64,000 nt of DNA. It comes from a virus. The notes under the pieces were generated by a model. The model was not told the origin of the DNA and searched no databases. It saw only the letters and a list, made by a program, of their open reading frames with translations. The DNA is taken from the IMG/VR virus record IMGVR_UViG_3300007513_000017, positions 1 to 64,000 of that record. One strand, given 5' to 3'. This document shows, piece after piece, positions 50,190-58,155 of the stretch; the first letter of the stretch is position 1, and each line of letters begins with the position of its first letter. The position numbers and the translations under genes were made by a program.

Positions 50190-52336
50190 TAATCCGTTTG
50201 TATTATAGTAATATTATTTTGTGTAGAGGAACTCCCTACGTCCACGTGTTGAGCTTCTGAATCTTGTAAAATCTGTATATCTGCTTCTTTACTTGTTTCA
50301 GTTTTTACATACGCTCTATGGCTATCATTATATCTATTTATGATTGTGTAGTCACCAGACGTTGAAGCAGTTGCGTTAAAGTCGTTATCTAACGTTGATA
50401 CTCTTCCTGTAGAAGTAGTACTTGTTGACACACCACCGCTTGTTGTAGTTAAGGTTTGAGTTACATCTCCAGTAGAATAATTTAATGTTTCACCACTAGC
50501 AGTTACTTGCGTTTCTGAACCACTATTGTCTACCCATTCAGTACCACAACTAGAGTTGGCATTGTCCCAATAGTATCCATAATTTAAACACTCTTCTTTA
50601 TCATAACTTGCTAATAATAATTCTAATTCTGCGTCTATATCATAGTCATCTTCGTAACCATATTCATCTTCCCAATTGGTCTCATCTGATTCATTATTGT
50701 AATCGTAACCTGTATACCACCAATCATATACTGCGTCCCAATATGTATTCCAATCTGACCATTCCCAATCTGTTATGTACGTATTCTTTAAATCTTTCAT
50801 CTTCCAAGGTTTAGGTTGATTTTCACACATTTTATAATTAGGATAACTTCCACACCAACCATATAATTTACCCCATATCTTTTTAGATTCTTTAGTCCAA
50901 CTATCATTGGTTACTTTTAAAGTCCAGTCATCTTTGTACCACGAATTTAACCAATCAACATAGTCTTGGTTACACCAGTAGTCATCATAGCCATTGTACT
51001 CACAATAATTTTGTATAGTTAATGTTGGTGGACCGCCTGCCGCTTTGTATTCTGCATTGTTATAATAGTCATCATCTAAAGCAAAATCTTCCCAAGTATA
51101 TCCTTCAACTACATCTGCTTCTGTTTCATCTTTTGTATCTTCAACTACGTTAACCTCTTCTTCTTCAACTGCCCAAGAAGTTAAACCATAATCTTCTAAT
51201 AATTCATTATACTCATCATAGTATGCGTCCCAATCAACTGCGTCCCAATCTACATCATCCCAATTAATAGTATCCCAAGTACAATCTGAACAACCAATGG
51301 CGTCAAAGTATGCTTGATCCATTTCTGCATACATTTTCTTTGCGTCATCCCAATCCATAGTTTGTTCACCTTCGGCATCCCAAACTGAAATCTGATTATC
51401 TTCATCTATATAACCCCAATCTTTTAAATCTTCTTCCCAGGAATCATAATAAGATGTATCAACTTCTTCTACTTCAACTAATGCTGTTTCTTCTGCTGAC
51501 TTTGTTTCAACTATTGCGTCTGTTTCACCAACAGATAAATCTGTAGCGACAATTGTATTACTATCTTCTACTACACTTGCTTCTTCATTAATTAATGCCT
51601 CTTCCATTGCCTGTGCTTCAGATTCTTCTTTAGACATTTCAGTTTTCATATCTACATCACCAAAATGTTTTTGAGATTCATCTTTTATTTCTTCTTCAAA
51701 TTCATTTAACTCAATAATATCTGACTTATTAGTTTCTATTTTTGGAGGTGTTGGTGCTAAATCATTTGATAAAACGGTTACTGAATTGTAAGCGTTAGTT
51801 ATTGTTTGAGAACCTGCGTCATTGGATACAGTTACTTGTCCTACTACACCAGAACTATCTGGCAACAAAGTAATAGTTGCTTCACCTGTAGATGTTACCG
51901 TTCCTGAAAAAGCAGTACCTTGTACTGTAATTGTGGCATTACCAGCATTGATATTAACTTCACCACCTAAATTAGATATAGAACCTGATTCATATGTAAA
52001 TGTACCAACATTAACCGATATGTTCATTGCAATTTCTATTGGTACAACAGAAGTATCAAAAGCAAATTCATCAATAGTTAATTCTGTATTTGGTCCCATT
52101 GTAAATTTAGTTTTATCAACATATGATAAAATCATACCACCATCTTCTCCAGTTTGGAGAAAGTCATTCATCTGCAACTCATAACCCATTGAGGTATTTT
52201 GAGTTGAACCATCTCTTTCGTTCCAAGTCGTACCCATTTGACCTATGACTTCGCCAACTTTTGGACCTGTTATTTGTGAGAAAACACTAGTACAAAAAAG
52301 TACCAGAAAAGATATTAAAAATAAAAACTTCTTCAT
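50189..52336 (-). CDS. FecR-domain exported protein with Asp/Trp-rich region, 715 aa
   Basis: Signal peptide MKKFLFLISFLVLFCTSVFS, then a FecR-type beta domain (about residues 25-160: VGEVIGQMGTTWNERDGS, LQTGEDGGMILSYVDKTKF, TMGPNTELTIDEF). Centre, about 270-600, is very acidic and aromatic with DW repeats (INWDDVDWDAVDWDAYY). C-terminal 115 residues are Ser/Thr-rich with a repeat-like TTTSGGVSTSTTSTG. FecR domains sense or scaffold at the envelope. It follows the CxxC protein by four bases overlap and shares the curli cassette. The middle may bind calcium or act as a surface anchor. Confidence 0.85.
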   Translation of the reverse strand: MKKFLFLISFLVLFCTSVFSQITGPKVGEVIGQMGTTWNERDGSTQNTSMGYELQMNDFLQTGEDGGMILSYVDKTKFTMGPNTELTIDEFAFDTSVVPIEIAMNISVNVGTFTYESGSISNLGGEVNINAGNATITVQGTAFSGTVTSTGEATITLLPDSSGVVGQVTVSNDAGSQTITNAYNSVTVLSNDLAPTPPKIETNKSDIIELNEFEEEIKDESQKHFGDVDMKTEMSKEESEAQAMEEALINEEASVVEDSNTIVATDLSVGETDAIVETKSAEETALVEVEEVDTSYYDSWEEDLKDWGYIDEDNQISVWDAEGEQTMDWDDAKKMYAEMDQAYFDAIGCSDCTWDTINWDDVDWDAVDWDAYYDEYNELLEDYGLTSWAVEEEEVNVVEDTKDETEADVVEGYTWEDFALDDDYYNNAEYKAAGGPPTLTIQNYCEYNGYDDYWCNQDYVDWLNSWYKDDWTLKVTNDSWTKESKKIWGKLYGWCGSYPNYKMCENQPKPWKMKDLKNTYITDWEWSDWNTYWDAVYDWWYTGYDYNNESDETNWEDEYGYEDDYDIDAELELLLASYDKEECLNYGYYWDNANSSCGTEWVDNSGSETQVTASGETLNYSTGDVTQTLTTTSGGVSTSTTSTGRVSTLDNDFNATASTSGDYTIINRYNDSHRAYVKTETSKEADIQILQDSEAQHVDVGSSSTQNNITIIQTD

Positions 52337-52704
52337 TTCTTAAACACCTCATCTAAATCATTATAAAACGATTCTTTATCTGCATACCCTATTATTCTTA
52401 CCAATTCTTTTCTACCATTCCATACAATAAATGTTGGTGTTCCTCTAATAGGTTTAATTCTTCCTTCAGCATATGCCTCTTTAAACCATTTAGGTTGATT
52501 ATATAAATTAATAATAACTAAAGGTAAATCTTCATACTCATAGTCAACTCCTACCTCTTGTAAAAAGTTTTGACATATACCACACATAGGATTGTGTGCC
52601 ATTAATAATTCATTTGCTTTCGCTGATGATATGCCTAATACTAATAATACAGTAACACAAATTATTATTGCCCATTTTTCCCAAGGGTTGTGAAATAGTT
52701 TCAT
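52333..52704 (-). CDS. Periplasmic thioredoxin-like protein, 123 aa
   Basis: Signal or anchor helix (WAIIICVTVLLVLGISSAKA), then CxxC in HNPMCGICQNFLQE and cis-Pro loop in IRGTPTFIVWNGRKELVRI. DsbA/SoxW-like periplasmic redox protein. Placed between the curlin-like and FecR genes, it could form or break disulfides in them (the curlin-like protein ends with Cys residues). Confidence 0.8.
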   Translation of the reverse strand: MKLFHNPWEKWAIIICVTVLLVLGISSAKANELLMAHNPMCGICQNFLQEVGVDYEYEDLPLVIINLYNQPKWFKEAYAEGRIKPIRGTPTFIVWNGRKELVRIIGYADKESFYNDLDEVFKK

Positions 52705-52832
52705 TTAAATTTCTTCTTCTTTTCTTTTCTTTTCCATTTTTCTGGATAGTAATTGTGGATTAGTGTACAGATTATGCCACCCGATAAACATATTGTACCA
52801 AATATTAAAAAGAAAGCAAAAAAACCTTTCAT
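52701..52832 (-). CDS. Small membrane protein, 43 aa
   Basis: Two-thirds hydrophobic (FFAFFLIFGTICLSGGIICT) and a Lys-rich end (KWKRKEKKKKFK). Overlaps the thioredoxin-like gene by four bases (ATGA type). Could be a small inner-membrane helper of the cassette. Confidence 0.55.
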   Translation of the reverse strand: MKGFFAFFLIFGTICLSGGIICTLIHNYYPEKWKRKEKKKKFK

Positions 52833-53924
52833 TTAACACCCATTAGATACTGTTGCTGTTACGTCTGCTGTTTGATTGTTTCTGTTATAAGAATAAGTAC
52901 AAGTATATGATCCAGTTTGAGCAAAGTTTAATGTGTAATCGTAAATTGAATCACCTGTTATAGTAACCTTACCAGTATTACCACCACCTGTTTGAGCAAA
53001 ATTTATTACTGTATCATCTGTATAAAGGAAAATTCTAGCAGTATTATTACCGCCTGCCATATGTAATCTAATTGTATTACTATCGCCATTTATTATCGTT
53101 CTTAACCAATTGTTATCGCCAGATATTATAGCTGAGTCTCCATATGGGTCTGTATCAGCACTAGTATAACTAGAGTGAATATCTAAAAGATTTGAACTGC
53201 CTATAAAATCGTGTAGTTGATAGTTACCTGTACCATATGATGAAGTGTGTATTACATTTGAATTTCCTACTATGTAAATATCTGCACTTGCACCTTCACT
53301 ACCTGAACTGTCTGCAAAATAACCGTGTGAAGAAGTTAGTGGACCAATTGCTTTGTTAGAGTTTGTATTAAATCCTACTGAATCAGTTGTACTATACCAC
53401 TCTACAGTATTACTATCACCGTTCATAAGAACATATAAGAAGTGATTATCACCTCTATTCTGAACCCAAAATGTATTTGAGTCACCAACAATATCTAAAT
53501 CAACATTGAAATTTGCTGAATCATCTGTCCAAGTATCATAGTCTACTACATTTGAATTACCTGTAATAGTATGACCTAAATAATGACCTGTAGCATCCGT
53601 ATCATCTATACCTAATCTTAATTTATTAGAATTACCAGTTGCTGTATATAATAAAGTCATATCCTCACCATAAAAGTGTTGGTGACCAGAATAATCTGAT
53701 ACATTATTATTACCTATCTGATTTATAATGATTGTAATGTTCTCTCCATTGACTTTAAATGGATATGTTGTTGAATAACCAACAGTATTACCTGTTCCAT
53801 CTTGTTTTATAAAGATAGAACCATCGCTGTCTTGATTGTCTTGTTGAATCCAAACTGAATTACCTGCTAGGCAATTACTCGTTAATGCTATTAGAGTCAA
53901 CAGAATCATTATCATTTTTTTCAT
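52833..53924 (-). CDS. Curlin-repeat-like secreted protein, 363 aa
   Basis: Signal peptide MKKMIMILLTLIALTSNCLA, then a long Asn/Gly/Ser/Thr-rich beta-helix-like body with recurring GNSN, GDSN and GNNN turns and curlin-type QxGxxN units (KQDGTGNT, NQIGNNNV, AQTGGGNT). The C-terminus ends in SNGC and has another Cys (SYTCTY). It is much longer than CsgA (about 151 aa). It follows CsgG and CsgF, so it is the natural amyloid or fibre substrate candidate of the CsgG pore. Not an exact CsgA. Confidence 0.75.
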   Translation of the reverse strand: MKKMIMILLTLIALTSNCLAGNSVWIQQDNQDSDGSIFIKQDGTGNTVGYSTTYPFKVNGENITIIINQIGNNNVSDYSGHQHFYGEDMTLLYTATGNSNKLRLGIDDTDATGHYLGHTITGNSNVVDYDTWTDDSANFNVDLDIVGDSNTFWVQNRGDNHFLYVLMNGDSNTVEWYSTTDSVGFNTNSNKAIGPLTSSHGYFADSSGSEGASADIYIVGNSNVIHTSSYGTGNYQLHDFIGSSNLLDIHSSYTSADTDPYGDSAIISGDNNWLRTIINGDSNTIRLHMAGGNNTARIFLYTDDTVINFAQTGGGNTGKVTITGDSIYDYTLNFAQTGSYTCTYSYNRNNQTADVTATVSNGC

Positions 53925-55005
53925 CTACTTCCTCCCAGGCTTTCTCGTCTTCTATTTTTTCTTTTATCTTGTTTTTGTTTTCTTCTTTTTGAATTTCTTT
54001 TGTTTTAAGTGCTTCTAAATGTGCTAAATGTGCTTGATATTCGTCCCAAGTTTTAAACTTTGTTTTATTGGCTTTGTTATAATTTTTTACTTCAAGTTTT
54101 TGTGCTTTCTTTAATTCTTTTTTAGCTTTCTTTTCTTTCTTAAAATCTTCGTATGTTTTCTCTGGTTTTGCTTCGCCAATATCAACTGTTATTTCATCTG
54201 CTACTACTTTTAAATCTTCTGTTGGTACTATTTCCACTAGTTCAAATTCCCATAGTCCTTTTTCTGCACCTTCATTAATTAATTCTACTACACCTTTTTC
54301 TATTGCTTTTCTTACTGCATAAGTTACAGGTTCATTTCTTGCCACACCTGCTTCAATCTCTACTAACATTGTATCAGTATCTAAATATTTAAATATATCG
54401 CTGCCAGTTTCACCTGATATTATAGTCTTCTCAACAGTAAGTGATACCACTACTTCACCTGTTTGTACATTAACAAGTCTTAATATAATTGTAACTACAT
54501 CTTGTCGCCATTGTTTATGTGCTTGTATACCTAAAATTCTTGCACCAAAACCACCTGTCTTTACATCACTATCATAACCTACTATACCACCTGTTATATA
54601 TGCACCTGCAAATAACAATGGTGGTAATGGTTCTGCACCTTCTCCATTAACTTGTTGTCTTGTAGAACGGATTAATTTTCTTTCTTGTAATAAACTTGGC
54701 AAACTTGCTCGTTCTACTATTCTAAACCATTTGCCATCACCTGCGTCTTGTAATGCTTTAATTAATAACTGATATGATCCTTGAGTTACTGCTGTACTCA
54801 TAGACGCAAAGTTACCACCAGGTTTCTTTTGTCCTGTCATATCTAAAAAATCATATACTGCAATGATAATAGGATCGCCTTTAGGTAATTTCACTTCCGT
54901 TAATTCTTTATACAGAACAGGTTGAGACCTAACATCAAAGTCAGGTTTACCAGCACAACTAACTAACAATAATGTTAGTAATAATATAACTATACTTCTA
55001 AACAT
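53875..55005 (-). CDS. csgG: CsgG-like curli secretion channel lipoprotein, 376 aa
   Basis: Start set at ATG 55005 (MFRSIVILLLTLLLVSCAGK), lipobox VSCA. CsgG-type core: PIIIAVYDFLDMTGQKKPGG, SYQLLIKALQDAGDGKWFRI, VERASLPSLLQERKLIRSTR, ITGGIVGYDSDVKTGGFGAR, then VVTIILRLVNVQTGEVVVSL. The family forms a nonameric outer-membrane pore. Longer than E. coli CsgG (277 aa) by a Lys/Glu-rich C-terminal extension of about 90 residues. Overlaps the curlin-like gene start by 50 bases, so expression is linked. Confidence 0.93.
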   Translation of the reverse strand: MFRSIVILLLTLLLVSCAGKPDFDVRSQPVLYKELTEVKLPKGDPIIIAVYDFLDMTGQKKPGGNFASMSTAVTQGSYQLLIKALQDAGDGKWFRIVERASLPSLLQERKLIRSTRQQVNGEGAEPLPPLLFAGAYITGGIVGYDSDVKTGGFGARILGIQAHKQWRQDVVTIILRLVNVQTGEVVVSLTVEKTIISGETGSDIFKYLDTDTMLVEIEAGVARNEPVTYAVRKAIEKGVVELINEGAEKGLWEFELVEIVPTEDLKVVADEITVDIGEAKPEKTYEDFKKEKKAKKELKKAQKLEVKNYNKANKTKFKTWDEYQAHLAHLEALKTKEIQKEENKNKIKEKIEDEKAWEEVDEKNDNDSVDSNSINE

Positions 55006-55469
55006 TATGAGTTGTCTTCTTTCGGCATTGTAAATGTTGTTACAGTTCCGTCGGTCTCCGTGACAGTTACGCTTACAGTATCGTTTGCTCCTGTAGTTGT
55101 TGTTGCCCAAGTTACTACTTCACCACCAACTGGTGATGTAAATGTACCAGAGTCTTGTTGTAGACCATCTGTACCAAAAACATTATCTGTAAGTTGTTTA
55201 GCAAGTGCTGTATAAAATCTTGATTCAACATTTGCTTTAAATTTTGCTATTGCTGTTGCCTTGGCGTCTGCTATTACTTTATCTGCCGCCGCTTTATTCG
55301 CTGCCTTTATAGCATCCTTCCTAGTCTTCTCAATATTCTCTATCGTTAGATAATGTGAAGATTTACCTTGACCTGAAAATGATGGACTATGAAATTTAAA
55401 ACTTAATTCACTTGCATAGGCACTAGGAACTAACAATAATACTGTTAAAATAATGGTTATTAATCGCAT
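55005..55469 (-). CDS. csgF: CsgF-like curli assembly protein, 154 aa
   Basis: Signal peptide MRLITIILTVLLLVPSAYAS then LSFKFHSPSFSGQGKSSHYL, matching the N-terminal CsgF motif (xTFxFxNPxFGG) that plugs into CsgG. The C-terminal half is beta-rich with VTVTETDGTVTTFTM, as in CsgF. First gene of the late operon; ribosome site AGAAGGAAA. One-base overlap with csgG. Confidence 0.88.
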   Translation of the reverse strand: MRLITIILTVLLLVPSAYASELSFKFHSPSFSGQGKSSHYLTIENIEKTRKDAIKAANKAAADKVIADAKATAIAKFKANVESRFYTALAKQLTDNVFGTDGLQQDSGTFTSPVGGEVVTWATTTTGANDTVSVTVTETDGTVTTFTMPKEDNS

Positions 55470-55492
55470 TTTCCTTCTCTCTTTGATGTATA

Positions 55493-55500
55493 TATTTATA
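55493..55500 (-). promoter_or_regulatory. T4-type late promoter for the csgF-csgG cassette
   Basis: TATAAATA on the minus strand, 23 bases above ATG 55469 of csgF. Exact T4 late consensus, so the curli-like cassette should be switched on with structural and lysis genes. Confidence 0.75.
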
Positions 55501-55508
55501 AGATATCT

Positions 55509-55522
55509 GTACTAAATAGTAC
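55509..55522 (+). promoter_or_regulatory. Inverted repeat GTACTA-AA-TAGTAC before the cyclase
   Basis: A 14-base dyad with 6-bp arms, two bases before ATG 55525 of the cyclase gene. Could be a repressor site or part of an mRNA hairpin that hides the start codon. Lies between divergent cyclase and csgF genes. Confidence 0.5.
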
Positions 55523-55524
55523 GT

Positions 55525-57180
55525 ATGATTAAAATATTGACGAAAACGTGGGCAGTATATTTGACGTTGATTATATTACTTGGAATATATATATCAAATC
55601 CTATCTTGCTACAAACAGCAAAACTAAACACCTTTGATTTTTACCAAACCTTTGGTAAGAATTATGAATCCAAGAGTTTAGTACTAGTAGACATATCAGA
55701 CAAAGCATTAAAAAAGAATGGGCAATGGCCGTGGAAAAGAGATTTACTTGGTCGTGTCATAATCAATGCGTATAAAAATGGTGCCGCTCTTGTAGTTTTA
55801 CAAGTAGTCTTCCCACATAAAGATAGATTAGGTGGTGATGAAATGTTTTTGAAAATGATACAAAAATATCCAGTCATACTTACTGAAACGGATGATGTAA
55901 AAAATCTACAAAGTATCTCACGTAAAGCATTAGCAATAGGTAACGTAAGTGTGCCAGTTGATATAGATGGCACTATAAGAAAACTACCTCTTGATAAATC
56001 CATACCTGATGTTATCTTAAAAGTTATCAATGCAAAAACTTTAGCAGAAGATACTATCTGGATTGATTTCAGACATCATATTCCTAGAATAGATTTTACT
56101 GATAAAGATTGGTCGTCTGTAAAAGGTAAAATAGTTTTCATAGGTACAACATTCCAAGGTTCAACATTTGTTACTACTCCTAATGGATTAAAAAACACAC
56201 ACGAAATTATGGCAATCAGTACAGAAACTTTATTGTCAGGTAATTTTATTAGTAGACCTTATTGGTTACCATATAGTGAATTTGCTTTTATACTATTAGG
56301 TGCTCTATTTTTTCTCATAGTTATACCTAGATGTGGTGTAATGTGGTCTGCGATATGGTTTGGTGGATACTTATTTGATTTAACACTTGCAAGTTCTTAT
56401 CTATGGACGCAACACTTAATCATAACTGATTGGTTCAGTCCACTTGTAATAGGGTCTGTAATATGGGGTCAGTTAACATACAATAACTATTCAAAAGAAA
56501 ATAAATTAAGACTACAAATTAAGAAACAATTTGAACACTATCTATCTCCAGATATGGTTAAAAAACTACAAAAGAATCCATCACTATTAAAACTAGGTGG
56601 TGAAAGAAAAAAAATGACGTTTTTGTTTTCAGACATACGTGGCTTTACTCCTATATCGGAATCTATGAAAGGTAATCCAGAAAAACTTACCAAGTATGTT
56701 AATAAGTTCTTGACTGTAATGACTGATATAATATTAAAAAATGGTGGAACTATTGATAAATATATGGGTGATTGTATAATGGCATTTTGGAACGCACCCC
56801 TAGACAATCCAAATCATCAAAGATTAGCAGTATTATCTGCATCCCAAATGAAAAAAACAGTTGAAGAAATGAATAAGAGTAGAGAGTTTGACCCACCTTT
56901 AAAGATTGGTATAGGTATCAATACTGGTGAGTGTCTTGTAGGTAATATGGGGTCTGAACAACGTTTTGATTATTCTGTTATTGGTGACGCTGTTAATTTG
57001 GCAAGTAGATTGGAAGGTAAAAGTAAAGATTTTGATACTACAATAGTAATATCTCAACATACTGCTGAAGGTATTGACTTTGTTCCATTGGCAAGACCAG
57101 ATGGATTTAAATTCTATAAACTAGGTATCTCTACTGTAAAAGGTAAAAAAGAAAAGGTTAATTGTTTTTCTATTAAATAA
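55525..57180 (+). CDS. CHASE2-class III adenylate cyclase, 551 aa
   Basis: Transmembrane start (WAVYLTLIILLGIYISN), a CHASE2 extracytoplasmic sensor (about 35-245: LVLVDISDKALKKNGQWPWK; GKIVFIGTTFQG), three further membrane helices (about 250-325), then a class III cyclase domain: metal Asp in FLFSDIRGFTPISESM, KYMGDCIMAFWNAP with Lys and second metal Asp, FDYSVIGDAVNLASRLEG with substrate-binding Asp, Asn and Arg. All key residues for ATP are present, so it looks active. One of two plus-strand genes, divergent from the csgF cassette. Expected to make cAMP in response to an envelope signal. Confidence 0.93.
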   Translation: MIKILTKTWAVYLTLIILLGIYISNPILLQTAKLNTFDFYQTFGKNYESKSLVLVDISDKALKKNGQWPWKRDLLGRVIINAYKNGAALVVLQVVFPHKDRLGGDEMFLKMIQKYPVILTETDDVKNLQSISRKALAIGNVSVPVDIDGTIRKLPLDKSIPDVILKVINAKTLAEDTIWIDFRHHIPRIDFTDKDWSSVKGKIVFIGTTFQGSTFVTTPNGLKNTHEIMAISTETLLSGNFISRPYWLPYSEFAFILLGALFFLIVIPRCGVMWSAIWFGGYLFDLTLASSYLWTQHLIITDWFSPLVIGSVIWGQLTYNNYSKENKLRLQIKKQFEHYLSPDMVKKLQKNPSLLKLGGERKKMTFLFSDIRGFTPISESMKGNPEKLTKYVNKFLTVMTDIILKNGGTIDKYMGDCIMAFWNAPLDNPNHQRLAVLSASQMKKTVEEMNKSREFDPPLKIGIGINTGECLVGNMGSEQRFDYSVIGDAVNLASRLEGKSKDFDTTIVISQHTAEGIDFVPLARPDGFKFYKLGISTVKGKKEKVNCFSIK

Positions 57181-57262
57181 ATGCTATTATTAAATAGCAA
57201 CTTAACCCTATAACTATTCCCAATACTGCAACAACACCTGCTAAGGTATATATTGTCTTCAT
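57173..57262 (-). CDS. Membrane peptide, 29 aa
   Basis: MKTIYTLAGVVAVLGIVIGL then SCYLIIAFI. ATGA overlap with the gene upstream; overlaps the 3' end of the convergent cyclase by eight bases. Short; moderate confidence. Confidence 0.45.
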   Translation of the reverse strand: MKTIYTLAGVVAVLGIVIGLSCYLIIAFI

Positions 57263-57423
57263 TTTTTGTCTGTTAACTTATTAATAAGTTCAAACGCTAC
57301 TTTAACTTTCTCTTCCAACACTTTAATTCTATAGTGTGATTGTGCTAAAGTAACTATCAATAACACAAATGCTACTAGCATTGGCCAAAGTCTACTCAAC
57401 ATTAATACTGCTTCACTATCCAT
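57259..57423 (-). CDS. Small membrane protein, 54 aa
   Basis: N-terminal helix LSRLWPMLVAFVLLIVTLAQ then a coiled-coil tail (YRIKVLEEKVKVAFELINKL). One-base overlap with the zinc-ribbon gene upstream. Located between the spanin region and the cyclase. Confidence 0.6.
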   Translation of the reverse strand: MDSEAVLMLSRLWPMLVAFVLLIVTLAQSHYRIKVLEEKVKVAFELINKLTDKK

Positions 57424-57608
57424 TACTGTACTATTTCATCTCCTGTTTTAACATTGGGTCTTGGTTTCTCACAAACTGAACAATCACATTTACTACAAAT
57501 AATCGTTACCGTTTTTTGATTTCGTAATCCATCTGGACTAGAAGTAGTATACTCCATTAACTTTTCAGGACAATGAGCTTCCCTACCACAATTCTTACAC
57601 TTTTCCAT
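57423..57608 (-). CDS. Cys-rich zinc-ribbon-like protein, 61 aa
   Basis: Cys pairs CKNCGREAHCPEK near the start and IICSKCDCSVCEKP later, about seven cysteines in 61 residues. Zinc binding expected. Linked to its neighbours by one-base overlaps. Unknown role. Confidence 0.65.
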   Translation of the reverse strand: MEKCKNCGREAHCPEKLMEYTTSSPDGLRNQKTVTIICSKCDCSVCEKPRPNVKTGDEIVQ

Positions 57609-57784
57609 TACTTTTGTCTGTTAATTGTTTTCTTAACTAAATCAACAGTACTTTTACTAATATCTTTAGTCTTTGTTAATAAATTTCCACCAAGGTTTAT
57701 TATTTTTGTTCTAGGTGTTATCTTTTCTTGTACAATCTTTTTTGTTTTTGGATCATACTTTTGCTGTAAAAATTCCATTACCAT
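57608..57784 (-). CDS. Small basic protein, 58 aa
   Basis: MVMEFLQQKYDPKTKKIVQE and a Lys-rich helical C-terminus (STVDLVKKTINRQK). Starts in a TAATG overlap with the lipoprotein upstream. Unknown. Confidence 0.55.
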   Translation of the reverse strand: MVMEFLQQKYDPKTKKIVQEKITPRTKIINLGGNLLTKTKDISKSTVDLVKKTINRQK

Positions 57785-58155
57785 TATTCCTTCTCCTTTT
57801 CTTTTTTCTTATCATCTGGTTCATAATATTCTTTATACTGGTCAAGTAAATCATTAGTGTGTTTCAAGTGTGCTCTTATTTGAGCAAAGTTTTTTGCAAT
57901 TAATTGAAAGTCCTTATCACTCAATCCAAATAGTACTGGATCAAGTCCTTCTGCTTCCATCTTTTGGAATACTTCTTCTGCATTGTCAGAAGTAATTATA
58001 ATCCACCTCAACTTTTCAAGTTCAGGCATAGTTGGTTTAACTAAATCTAATTTCTGTCTAGGTTCTTCTAACTTAAATATTTTAAGTTGTTTCTCACCGA
58101 TTGAACAACCAGTAAGTATTAGAACAGCAATGATACTAATTATTATACGGTACAT
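57784..58155 (-). CDS. Outer-membrane spanin-like lipoprotein, 123 aa
   Basis: Signal with lipobox LTGC (IIISIIAVLILTGCSIG) and a charged helical body ending KKKEKEKE. It overlaps the coiled-coil inner-membrane gene by 20 bases, the arrangement of Rz/Rz1-type spanin pairs. Larger than classical Rz1, so the name is an inference. Confidence 0.65.
   Translation of the reverse strand: MYRIIISIIAVLILTGCSIGEKQLKIFKLEEPRQKLDLVKPTMPELEKLRWIIITSDNAEEVFQKMEAEGLDPVLFGLSDKDFQLIAKNFAQIRAHLKHTNDLLDQYKEYYEPDDKKKEKEKE

Noticed and set aside
53875-55110. Start of CsgG at 55110
   Set aside because: The extra N-terminal residues run inside csgF in another frame, and the lipoprotein signal begins at 55005.
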